Source of the DNA: Cellvibrionales bacterium UBA3090
Lineage (GTDB): Bacteria > Pseudomonadota > Gammaproteobacteria > Pseudomonadales > Porticoccaceae
Length of the DNA: 11,596 nt
Assembly (NCBI GenBank): GCA_002367235.1
Contig: DFBC01000095.1
Span: 8,258-19,853, forward strand
Reading direction: 5' to 3'
Position numbers and translations under genes: made by a program. The stretch's first letter is position 1. Each line of letters starts with the position of its first letter. A model generated the notes under the pieces. The model did not search any database and had not been told where the DNA came from. It worked only from the letters and a program-made list of their open reading frames with translations. Shown here piece by piece: positions 1-5,911 of the stretch.

Positions 1-178
1 TTATACCAGTAGCCGAGTTGCCGACTCGATCAACATCTATTTATTACAAGTAGACTCTATGCAGGAATAGATTTTTAAGCTTATTTTCAGAATTCAATGT
101 AACCCAGCGCTATATTGATAGATTATTAGTATTCAGGATTTCACTGTAGGGCTATGTTCTGGAGCGAGTTAACTTATC
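1..178. other. Non-coding leader region before the first gene
   Basis: No convincing gene lies here. The stretch is AT-rich with stops in all frames. A short inverted repeat (CGAGT/ACTCG around positions 13-27) has no T-tract after it, so I do not call a terminator. A TAA at 170-172, in frame with the following gene, shows that gene cannot begin further upstream. The promoter of the transpeptidase genes should be in this stretch, but I found no clear -35/-10 pair. Confidence 0.5.
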
Positions 179-664
179 ATGTACAAAGCTTTATTTATCG
201 GCTTGTTGATGTGCCAGCAGGCAATCTCTGATGAGCCGTTTCTTGCCGACAGCGTGCTAGTCGACAAGTCGGAAAGAGCGCTCTATTTGCTTCGGGATGG
301 GATCAAGTACCGAACCTATCCCATCGCTTTGGGGCCCAGACCGCGTGGGCACAAATTGCATGTTGGCGATGAGCGGACTCCAGAGGGGAGTTATATTCTG
401 GACTTTAAGTATGAAAAAAGTGATTTTTACAAGGCCATTCATATTTCCTATCCTAATAAGCAGGATATCAAGCGGGCCTCAGACATTGGGGCTATTCCCG
501 GAGGTTCGATTATGATTCATGGCATGCCAAATAATACGACGTTGCCTCATGAACTGATTCAGAAATTTAACTGGACCGATGGCTGTATTGCGGTGACCAA
601 TGAGGACATGGATGAAATCTGGTTGGCCATCAAGCCAGGTACACCTATTGATATTCTTCCCTAA
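179..664 (+). CDS. Short YkuD-domain L,D-transpeptidase family protein
   Basis: This is a 161-residue exported YkuD-fold enzyme. Family members use a cysteine to make or break bonds at mDAP in peptidoglycan: 3-3 crosslinks, or attachment or removal of lipoprotein. The N-terminus (residues 1-16, hydrophobic core ALFIGLLM) looks like a short signal peptide. The YkuD domain follows, with the substrate-side motif GDERTPEG (63-70), His114-Gly115, and the nucleophile Cys136 in WTDGCIAVTN (132-141). The usual Ser/Thr-His-Gly-Cys reads Thr-Asp-Gly-Cys here, and the Arg of HGCIRM is missing, so it belongs to the compact single-domain branch rather than the ErfK/YbiS branch. An in-frame stop at 170-172 fixes ATG 179 as the first possible start. 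GGAG at 161-164 is too far upstream (14 nt) to be a good ribosome site. The 3' end overlaps the next transpeptidase gene. Exact substrate is unknown. Confidence 0.85.
   Translation: MYKALFIGLLMCQQAISDEPFLADSVLVDKSERALYLLRDGIKYRTYPIALGPRPRGHKLHVGDERTPEGSYILDFKYEKSDFYKAIHISYPNKQDIKRASDIGAIPGGSIMIHGMPNNTTLPHELIQKFNWTDGCIAVTNEDMDEIWLAIKPGTPIDILP
602..606 (+). promoter_or_regulatory. Ribosome binding site inside the upstream gene, deciding the second transpeptidase start
   Basis: GAGGA lies 5 nt before ATG 612, inside the coding sequence of the preceding transpeptidase gene. It supports ATG 612 over ATG 600, which has no good Shine-Dalgarno. A TTG at 648 preceded by AGG is a weaker alternative. 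Confidence 0.5.
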
Positions 665-1694
665 CATCGCCTGCAGACCAATTCAGAAGCCCATCAAAAG
701 AGCTGGCGTCCTTGGGCTCCTGTTATTTGGTCTTAGTTGTTTTCCCTGCCTAGCTCAGAATCAGCATATCCTGACATCAGAGACAAACTCCGATCTGGTT
801 GGCCGCAACATCAGTACCAACGTATCAAGAGAGGAGACGCTGATTGATGTCGCGGTAAGATATCAATTGGGATACAACATGATCCGGTCAGCGAACCCGG
901 GTGTCGATAACTGGCTTCCTGATAACGGCAGCAGGGTTTTATTGCCATTCAATTTGATTTTGCCGGATGCGCCTCGAGAAGGCATTGTCATCAATACGGC
1001 GGAAATGCGCCTTTTCTTTTACCGCGAGGATGAACAAAACAACAATACAGTAACTGTTTATCCCATCAGCGTGGGTCGCAGGGATTGGGCGACACCACTG
1101 ACTGTAACCCGTGTCACCCTGCGAATTGAACACCCGCCCTGGTATCCCCCCAAAAGCATACGTGCGGAACACGCCGCCCGAGGTGATTTCCTACCCAAAG
1201 TCGTTCCCGCCGGCCCAAACAACCCCCTGGGTGACTATTTACTGGCATTGGCTATTCCCAGTTATTTTATCCACGGCACAAACAAACGCTTTGGCATCGG
1301 CATGCAGGTCACCCACGGCTGTATTCGTATGTACCCAGAACATATTGAAGAACTCTATAACCTCGTGTCGGTTAATACGCTGGTAACCATCGTCAACCAG
1401 CCTTACAAAGTTGGCTGGAAAGACGAGAAGCTCTATGTGGAAGTGCATCACCCTCTGGAACTCGATGGCGTGGTACACGAGGGAAACCGGCCAGGTGTTG
1501 TCAGCAAGCTGACGTCGATACAACAGAAACTGCCCGAAGTGCTAATTGACTGGGATAGGGTCGACAATGCGCTCTCAGAAGCTACGGGAATACCGGTGCT
1601 TGTGGGAACAGAGCCACATTCACTGTCAGATTTTGAGTTTTACCAGAATCATATCCAGTCAGACCACTCAAACTGGCTGGATATGATTCAGTAA
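612..1694 (+). CDS. ErfK/YbiS-type L,D-transpeptidase with N-terminal LysM-like region
   Basis: The product is a 360-residue periplasmic L,D-transpeptidase of the ErfK/YbiS/YcfS/YnhG group; in E. coli these attach Lpp to peptidoglycan or form 3-3 crosslinks. From ATG 612, residues 1-30 are an unusually long basic n-region, 31-48 a hydrophobic signal segment ending CLAQ, about 72-117 a LysM-like segment (ETLIDVAVRY, ANPGVDNWLP, LLPFNLILP), and about 124-262 the YkuD domain. Catalytic motifs are His221-Gly222 (FIHGTN) and THGCIRM with Cys237 and Arg239. A C-terminal extension of about 100 residues is also seen in this group. The gene overlaps the previous transpeptidase by 53 bp, so the two are probably co-transcribed and coupled. 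It converges on the OprI-type lipoprotein gene with 3 nt between stop codons. ATG 600 and TTG 648 are alternative starts; TTG 648 would give a more normal signal peptide. Confidence 0.9.
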   Translation: MKSGWPSSQVHLLIFFPNIACRPIQKPIKRAGVLGLLLFGLSCFPCLAQNQHILTSETNSDLVGRNISTNVSREETLIDVAVRYQLGYNMIRSANPGVDNWLPDNGSRVLLPFNLILPDAPREGIVINTAEMRLFFYREDEQNNNTVTVYPISVGRRDWATPLTVTRVTLRIEHPPWYPPKSIRAEHAARGDFLPKVVPAGPNNPLGDYLLALAIPSYFIHGTNKRFGIGMQVTHGCIRMYPEHIEELYNLVSVNTLVTIVNQPYKVGWKDEKLYVEVHHPLELDGVVHEGNRPGVVSKLTSIQQKLPEVLIDWDRVDNALSEATGIPVLVGTEPHSLSDFEFYQNHIQSDHSNWLDMIQ

Positions 1695-1697
1695 ACA

Positions 1698-1952
1698 CTA
1701 CTTTTCCATTGCCTTTTTAAAAGCCCGGTCAATTTTCTCGTTGGCTTCGTACGCTGATTTTTGTGCTGCATCAGCGGTACTTTGAGCATTGGCAGCAGCT
1801 TTCATTGCCGCATCGGCTGTTCTATTTGCAGCATCAGCTGAACGCTGAGCTTCCTCGGCCATTGCCCTGACCTCGTCTACCGATGAATTACTTGCACAAC
1901 CTGTGACTGCCACTAAAACCAGAACAGGTAATAACTTGACTAAAGATTTCAT
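1698..1952 (-). CDS. oprI: Lpp/OprI-type murein lipoprotein
   Basis: This encodes an 84-residue outer-membrane lipoprotein (mature part 66 residues). The signal peptide ends in lipobox V-T-G-Cys19. The rest is an alanine-rich helix with five consecutive heptads at residues 38-72 that keep Ala at positions 2 and 5, as expected for a trimeric coiled coil. The last residue is Lys84, equivalent to the lysine that L,D-transpeptidases link to mDAP in Braun's lipoprotein. Length and composition match Pseudomonas OprI more closely than E. coli Lpp. ATG 1952 is chosen because the lipobox spacing is right and AGGAG lies about 7 nt upstream; a longer reading from 2024 would place 24 extra residues before the signal peptide. 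Its neighbours, two L,D-transpeptidase genes, fit the role. A sigma70-like promoter is seen at 2012-2040. Confidence 0.88.
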   Translation of the reverse strand: MKSLVKLLPVLVLVAVTGCASNSSVDEVRAMAEEAQRSADAANRTADAAMKAAANAQSTADAAQKSAYEANEKIDRAFKKAMEK

Positions 1953-2011
1953 GAAGTTCTCCTTACTAAAGAAACAATAAGACAAATTTACAATTAGAGT
2001 CACTGCTATTG

Positions 2012-2040
2012 AGTATGGATGCAAGATTTGTGAGATTCAA
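2012..2040 (-). promoter_or_regulatory. Putative sigma70 promoter of the lipoprotein gene
   Basis: On the minus strand TTGAAT (2035-2040) and CATACT (2012-2017) are separated by exactly 17 nt. Each matches its consensus at 4 of 6 positions. Transcription would start near 2005 and give a leader of about 53 nt before the ATG at 1952. The region is AT-rich. The call is from pattern only. Confidence 0.35.
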
Positions 2041-2171
2041 CTTGGCTCAGTTAAAGAGTTGGAATGGTTATTTTTTCAAAAGTGCGCCACCAGATTCATT
2101 ACTCGGATATAAGTAAATGATCCAGTTGTATGTAAGCTTGATAGAAATTAAAACTTATTATGATAGTGAGA
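2041..2171. other. Intergenic region between lipoprotein promoter and tRNA-Leu
   Basis: No gene and no convincing terminator are visible. The stretch is AT-rich and carries only short direct repeats (TGATAG twice). Since tRNA-Leu and the lipoprotein gene are both on the minus strand, read-through from the tRNA into the lipoprotein gene cannot be excluded. Confidence 0.4.
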
Positions 2172-2258
2172 TGGTGCCCGGAGCCGGAATCGAACCGGCA
2201 CGGCCGTTAAGTCGAGGGATTTTAAATCCCTTGCGTCTACCAATTTCGCCATCCGGGC
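2172..2258 (-). tRNA. tRNA-Leu (anticodon UAA)
   Basis: This is an 87-nt class II tRNA with encoded CCA (tgg at 2172-2174 on the plus strand) and discriminator A. The acceptor arm is GCCCGGA paired with TCCGGGC. The D-arm contains GGTAGAC, and the anticodon stem AGGGA/TCCCT encloses TTTAAAA, giving anticodon UAA. A long variable arm and a TTCGATTCC T-loop are present. It is the only complete tRNA-Leu in the window; a 5' fragment of a second copy lies upstream at 2374-2398. Confidence 0.97.
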
Positions 2259-2276
2259 ATTTTGTGAGGATGGACT

Positions 2277-2305
2277 ATTATTCTTCTTTCTTTCGTAGAT
2301 GCCAG
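2277..2305 (-). promoter_or_regulatory. Putative promoter of tRNA-Leu
   Basis: On the minus strand CTGGCA (2300-2305) and AATAAT (2277-2282) are 17 nt apart and match the sigma70 boxes at 4/6 and 5/6. The start would fall near 2270, about 12 nt before the tRNA. The -35 box overlaps one arm of the hairpin at 2302-2318, so the repeat element would supply part of the promoter. Because a strong terminator precedes this region, the tRNA probably needs its own promoter. Confidence 0.3.
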
Positions 2306-2380
2306 CACGTTGTGCTGGTCCTTGCGGTCGCTTTCGGCTCCTGCCTTACGCGACACTCGAGCATCCTGCTCATCGTCTAC
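2295..2380. repeat. REPIN/BIME-like structured element with GTAG-headed inverted hairpins
   Basis: The element starts with GTAG (2295-2298) and ends with CTAC (2377-2380), so each end reads GTAG inward. Behind each GTAG is a short palindrome: CCAGCAC/GTGCTGG at 2302-2318 (loop GTT) and GAGCA/TGCTC at 2359-2371 (loop TCC). Between them lies a third stem, GTCGC (2327-2331) with GCGAC (2350-2354), holding an inner GGC/GCC. A GTAG tetranucleotide followed by an imperfect palindrome, in inverted pairs, is the pattern of REP sequences mobilised by RAYT transposases. No RAYT gene is in the window, and genome-wide copies cannot be checked here. Confidence 0.5.
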
Positions 2381-2398
2381 CAATTTCGCCATCCGGGC
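2374..2398 (-). pseudogene. Truncated 5' fragment of tRNA-Leu
   Basis: The first 25 nt of the tRNA-Leu (acceptor 5' strand through the GGTAGACG of the D-arm) are present, identical to the intact gene. After that the sequence enters the hairpin element, and no matching 3' half exists. Similarity continues upstream of the 5' end for about 18 nt with a 2-nt gap. This is therefore a duplicated gene start, not a functional tRNA. Confidence 0.85.
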
Positions 2399-2438
2399 AT
2401 TGTGGGGATGGACTACTTTTGTACTGTTTTTTTTAATT

Positions 2439-2465
2439 AAAAGCCAGCACAGAGTGCTGGCTTTT
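2439..2465. terminator. Strong bidirectional hairpin terminator
   Basis: A perfect 12-bp stem (2439-2450 with 2454-2465) has a 3-nt loop (AGA) and a GC-rich core GCCAGCAC/GTGCTGGC. It is flanked by A and T runs, so it can act on either strand. On the minus strand it sits just after tRNA-Cys and would end the transcript from pgsA/tRNA-Cys. Its core arms are the same CCAGCAC/GTGCTGG as the hairpin at 2302-2318, which suggests common origin. Confidence 0.75.
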
Positions 2466-2503
2466 TCACTGTAATAACAGTGTGACGATTTACGTCAAGA
2501 ATA

Positions 2504-2577
2504 TGGAGGCGCGGGTCGGAATCGAACCGGCGTACACTGAGTTGCAGTCAGCTGCATGACCACTCTGCCACCGCGCC
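2504..2577 (-). tRNA. tRNA-Cys (anticodon GCA)
   Basis: This is a 74-nt tRNA with encoded CCA and discriminator U, the cysteine identity base. The acceptor arm is GGCGCGG with CCGCGCC. The anticodon stem GCTGA/TCAGT closes on loop CTGCAAC, giving anticodon GCA. TTCGATTCC forms the T-loop region. It lies 133 bp after pgsA on the same strand, an arrangement also known in pseudomonads, where a tRNA-Gly usually accompanies it; I see no tRNA-Gly here. Confidence 0.97.
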
Positions 2578-2583
2578 TTTTGA

Positions 2584-2596
2584 GGGCAGGATTGTA
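2584..2596 (-). promoter_or_regulatory. Putative -10 box and GC-rich discriminator of tRNA-Cys
   Basis: On the minus strand TACAAT (2591-2596, 5/6 to consensus) is followed by CCTGCCC and then the tRNA 5' end 13 nt downstream of the box. A G+C-rich stretch just after the -10 box is typical of stringently controlled stable-RNA promoters. The corresponding -35 region (about 2614-2619) is poor, so confidence is limited. Confidence 0.35.
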
Positions 2597-2710
2597 CCCG
2601 ACGAGAATTTCAAAGAACAGAGTGAAGAACGGTATTTTGTCGATTAAATAGCAAGTATCCATTGATTCTCTGGGGTTGGTTACTATTTAGCCGCTATACC
2701 GACTGTCGCT

Positions 2711-3295
2711 TTAAACTCCGTCCTTTTCACTCGCGGTTTGCGGCACTCGGGAAAACTCCGGCCAGGCAGCTTTCAGGTAAATAACCATTGACCATAATGT
2801 GAGCAATGCTGCGATATATAACAGCCCAATGCCAAACTGGTCGAATACCGGATAGGCCACGGGATCTACCGCCAATAATACGGCAATGGCGATCATTTGC
2901 AGGGTGGTTTTGATTTTCCCTACATAGGATACGGCCACGCTGGTGCGGGCACCCAACTCGGCCATCCATTCACGCAGTGCTGAAATAACAATTTCTCGAC
3001 TGATAATCACAATGGCTGGCAATGCAAACAAAGGCGTTGGATGTGTCTCCAATAATAGAATAAGTGCTGCGGCGACAATTAACTTATCCGCCACCGGATC
3101 GAGAAAGGCACCAAATGGGGTAAATTGATTCAGTTTTCGAGCCAGATAGCCATCGAGCCAGTCTGTGATTGCGGCAACCCCAAAAATGGCTGCGCTGGCG
3201 ATATGATGCCATTCCCACGGCAGGTAAAAAACCGTGATAAGAATTGGGATCAGAGCGATCCGCATAAGTGTCAGTATATTGGGTAGATTCCACAT
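2711..3295 (-). CDS. pgsA: CDP-diacylglycerol--glycerol-3-phosphate 3-phosphatidyltransferase
   Basis: PgsA is an inner-membrane enzyme making phosphatidylglycerophosphate from CDP-diacylglycerol and glycerol 3-phosphate, the committed step to phosphatidylglycerol and cardiolipin. The 194-residue length is usual. The CDP-alcohol phosphotransferase motif is complete: Asp45, Asp48-Gly49, Ala52-Arg53, Gly62, Asp66 and Asp70, the Mg2+-binding residues. Four or so hydrophobic helices cover residues 8-26, 32-46, 71-100 and 145-180. The N-terminus MWNLPNILTLMRI is typical of the family, so ATG 3295 is accepted despite no clear Shine-Dalgarno. It follows uvrC by 40 bp and precedes tRNA-Cys, the order gacA-uvrC-pgsA-tRNA known from Pseudomonas. 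Confidence 0.96.
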   Translation of the reverse strand: MWNLPNILTLMRIALIPILITVFYLPWEWHHIASAAIFGVAAITDWLDGYLARKLNQFTPFGAFLDPVADKLIVAAALILLLETHPTPLFALPAIVIISREIVISALREWMAELGARTSVAVSYVGKIKTTLQMIAIAVLLAVDPVAYPVFDQFGIGLLYIAALLTLWSMVIYLKAAWPEFSRVPQTASEKDGV

Positions 3296-3335
3296 AAGAT
3301 GAATACAACGGTGCCTTGGTTACAACAGGTTAAAC

Positions 3336-5180
3336 TTACTCATTGTGGAGAGCAGTGTAAATAGTCTCCGCCACTTTCTTGTTAATACTGGGTACGCGCA
3401 TTAGCTCGGCAACGGATGCCCGCTCTACTTCTTTTACACCGCCAAAGAACCTTAGTAACTCTCTACGGCGTTTTGGCCCCACTCCATCGATGCCTTCCAG
3501 TGTTGAGGTTCGACGCTTTTGATCGCGACGCTGCCTGTGCCCGGTAATTGCAAAGCGATGTGCCTCATCCCTGATCTGTTGGATCAGTAGCAGCGCGGAT
3601 GCCTGTACTTCCAATTCGACCTCGCTATCACAGCCGTCGATATGCTGGGATAGTAGCAAGGTTTCAAAACCTGCCTTTCGGGTTTTCCCCTTGGCCACAC
3701 CAACAATTTGAACACCGACAATGCCGAGTTCTACCAAGACAGCCACAGCCTCTCGAAGCTGACCTTTGCCGCCGTCGATCAACAGTATATCGGGCAATTT
3801 TCCTTCACCCTTCTTCAGTCGCGTATAGCGACGAGTTAACGCCTGCTCCATGGCGGCATAATCATCACCGGCAGTCACATCTTGAATGTTCATGAGGCGG
3901 TAATCAGATTTCAATGGGCCATTGCTATCGAACACGACGCAGGATGCCACGGTTGCTTCACCGCTACTATGGCTAATATCAAAACACTCCAATCGCTCGG
4001 GTCGTTCATCCAGCCCCAGTGATTCCTGCAAGGACTCTAACCGCTGCACGATGTTTTGCTTCGAGGCAATTCGACTGCTGAGATTTTGTTGTGCCGTTCG
4101 CTCTGCCAAGTCTGTCCACTTTGCACGGGTGCCTCGGCCACGGTGTTTCAACAGTACTTTTTTACCGGCCACTGTCGATATGGCCGACATCAGCAATTCG
4201 CTGTCGGCCAGTTTTTGATTGACGACGATCTCTTTTGGAAAATCGCCACGCGCACCCTCTCGCAAATAGTATTGGGGGACAAAATTGTCGAGCACTTCAG
4301 CAGGATCTACTGCCAGCGGTACCTTGGGGTAAAAACTGCGACTGCCTAGAATGCGACCCTCGCGAATATAAAGGGCGTGTATACAACCCTGATCGCCCTC
4401 CAGTGCGGCAGCCAATACATCAATACAGCCATTGCCCGATTCAACCACCTGCTCGGCTTGAATTTTTCGCAGTGCCGTCAGTTGATCCCTAAGTACGGCC
4501 GCCTTTTCAAAGGCTAATTGTTCGGAGGCTGCATCCATGTCCGCCTGTAGTTCACGAATCAGCTTGTCACTTTTTCCCTCGAGAAACATACGAGTATGCC
4601 GAACATCCCGCTGGTATGCCCCGGGGCTGACAAGTTCGACACAGGGGCCGGTGCAACGCTTGATTTGATACTGCAAACAGGGCCTGGAACGATTTTTAAA
4701 AAAACTGTCCTCACACTGCCTAACCTGAAAAGTTTTCTGCAAAAAATTCATGCTTTCACGGACAGCATGGACACTGGGAAATGGCCCAAAATAGCTCCCT
4801 TTCTTTTTTTTGCTGCCACGGTGAAAAGCGAGCCGGGGGTAGGTATCTTGATCGGAGAGAAAAATATACGGGTACGACTTGTCATCTCTCAGCAAAATAT
4901 TGAATGGAGGATGATTCTGCTTAATCAGGTTCTGTTCTAATAACAGCGCCTCAACTTCAGTTTGAGTAACGGTCACTTCAATATCGGCAATACGACGAAC
5001 CAGGGCCTCGGTCTTGGGCGACAACCCCGTATTTCTAAAATAGCTGGCCACGCGCTTGCGAAGGTTTTTAGCCTTTCCCACGTAAAGCAGTGCGCCCCCC
5101 TCGCCTAACATCTGATAGATGCCGGGCCGCTGGGTCAACTGTTTAAGGAATGATTGATGATCAAATGGCATAAGCGCCAT
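3336..5180 (-). CDS. uvrC: UvrABC excinuclease subunit C
   Basis: UvrC makes the two incisions in nucleotide excision repair after UvrAB loads UvrB at damage. The 614 residues carry all domains. The GIY-YIG nuclease (Gly20-Ile-Tyr22, Tyr33-Val-Gly35, Arg41, Glu82) makes the 3' cut. Cys156, Cys168, Cys176 and Cys180 have the x11/x7/x3 spacing of the UvrC iron-sulfur cluster site. A UVR motif at about 205-240 binds UvrB. The RNase H-like domain has Asp401 (FDISH), Asp440, Asp469 (LIDGGKGQ) and His541 (DEAHRFA) for the 5' cut, and tandem helix-hairpin-helix motifs fill about 558-610. ATG 5180 gives the start MALMPFDH; ATG 5171, three codons later, is also possible, and neither has a strong ribosome site. 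It follows gacA by 65 bp and probably shares its transcript. Confidence 0.97.
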   Translation of the reverse strand: MALMPFDHQSFLKQLTQRPGIYQMLGEGGALLYVGKAKNLRKRVASYFRNTGLSPKTEALVRRIADIEVTVTQTEVEALLLEQNLIKQNHPPFNILLRDDKSYPYIFLSDQDTYPRLAFHRGSKKKKGSYFGPFPSVHAVRESMNFLQKTFQVRQCEDSFFKNRSRPCLQYQIKRCTGPCVELVSPGAYQRDVRHTRMFLEGKSDKLIRELQADMDAASEQLAFEKAAVLRDQLTALRKIQAEQVVESGNGCIDVLAAALEGDQGCIHALYIREGRILGSRSFYPKVPLAVDPAEVLDNFVPQYYLREGARGDFPKEIVVNQKLADSELLMSAISTVAGKKVLLKHRGRGTRAKWTDLAERTAQQNLSSRIASKQNIVQRLESLQESLGLDERPERLECFDISHSSGEATVASCVVFDSNGPLKSDYRLMNIQDVTAGDDYAAMEQALTRRYTRLKKGEGKLPDILLIDGGKGQLREAVAVLVELGIVGVQIVGVAKGKTRKAGFETLLLSQHIDGCDSEVELEVQASALLLIQQIRDEAHRFAITGHRQRRDQKRRTSTLEGIDGVGPKRRRELLRFFGGVKEVERASVAELMRVPSINKKVAETIYTALHNE

Positions 5181-5245
5181 TCTACACTGGGTTAAATAAA
5201 AGGGCTGATATAAAGGGTTATATCAACGCATTGAAATGGGCAACG

Positions 5246-5911
5246 TTATATAACTTCCGAAGGATCGACCAGACCATATTTAACAGCCGCCAACGTAAGC
5301 TCAACATCATTAGTCACACCCAGTTTTTCGTAAATTCGATATTTATAGGTATTGATCGTTTTGGGGCTAACACTCAACGTCTCAGCCACGTCATTGGCAC
5401 GCTTACCTCTGGTGATTAACTCCGCTATCTGTAATTCACGCTGAGACAGTTCGGACAAGGGGGATTTGGTGTGGTTGGATAGCCCGTTGATAACCAGCAT
5501 TTGCGCCAACTGGGGGCTGATATAAACATTCCCAGACAACACTGTTTTCACCGCCACCTTAATCTCATCGCTATCGGTATTCTTAGTAATATATCCAGCG
5601 GCACCGGCTTTCAGCAGTGTGGCTGGATAAACCTCATCATTAAATGCACTGACGACGATTACTTTGGTATCTGAATTTTGCGCGAGAATCCGCTGGGTCG
5701 CCTCCAATCCGCCAATACCGGGCATGCGAATATCCATAAACACGATATCAGGCCTTAGTTTTCTAACCAGTGACACGGCATCCTCGCCACTTGAGGCCTG
5801 ATCAACCACCGTGATACCGGGCACCTCGGCTAGTAGTCGACAGATACCCAGCCGAATCAAGTCGTGATCGTCCACAACCAAGACTGTTTTCAGTGCTTGT
5901 CTTTCAGTCAT
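5246..5911 (-). CDS. gacA: GacA/UvrY-type two-component response regulator
   Basis: This 221-residue LuxR/NarL-family regulator is phosphorylated by the hybrid kinase GacS/BarA, and in gammaproteobacteria it activates small RNAs that titrate RsmA/CsrA. The receiver domain (about 9-125) has the acidic pair Asp14-Asp15, phosphoacceptor Asp60 (MDIRMPG), Ser88 and Lys110. The DNA-binding domain (about 152-215) has LSQRELQIAELITRG and the recognition helix region SPKTINTYKYRIYEKLG. Adjacency to uvrC is the classical gacA/uvrY-uvrC linkage and identifies it among the many NarL-type paralogues. The N-terminus has about six residues before the usual start of GacA; ATG 5911 is the only start with fair context. 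No sensor kinase is in the window. Confidence 0.93.
   Translation of the reverse strand: MTERQALKTVLVVDDHDLIRLGICRLLAEVPGITVVDQASSGEDAVSLVRKLRPDIVFMDIRMPGIGGLEATQRILAQNSDTKVIVVSAFNDEVYPATLLKAGAAGYITKNTDSDEIKVAVKTVLSGNVYISPQLAQMLVINGLSNHTKSPLSELSQRELQIAELITRGKRANDVAETLSVSPKTINTYKYRIYEKLGVTNDVELTLAAVKYGLVDPSEVI

Noticed and set aside
13..27. Hairpin at the left edge as a terminator of an upstream gene
   Set aside because: The stem is only 5 bp and no T-run follows on either strand.
1953..2024. Longer start for the lipoprotein gene at 2024
   Set aside because: It would add 24 residues before a normal lipoprotein signal peptide, while ATG 1952 has a strong AGGAG site.
2234..2401. Phage or island attachment site at tRNA-Leu
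   Set aside because: The duplicated part is the 5' end of the tRNA with its leader, whereas integrases usually duplicate the 3' end, and no integrase gene is present.
2117..2440. 107-codon plus-strand open frame across the tRNA-Leu region
   Set aside because: It is antisense to tRNA-Leu and its fragment; the reading through the tRNA yields a well-known spurious peptide and there is no ribosome site.
2578..2710. A tRNA-Gly between pgsA and tRNA-Cys, as in pseudomonads
   Set aside because: No cloverleaf, TTCGA T-loop or CCA-ended acceptor pair is found in this stretch.
3599..4940. Several plus-strand open frames of 85-114 codons inside uvrC
   Set aside because: They are antisense shadows of a fully conserved uvrC reading frame with no family features of their own.
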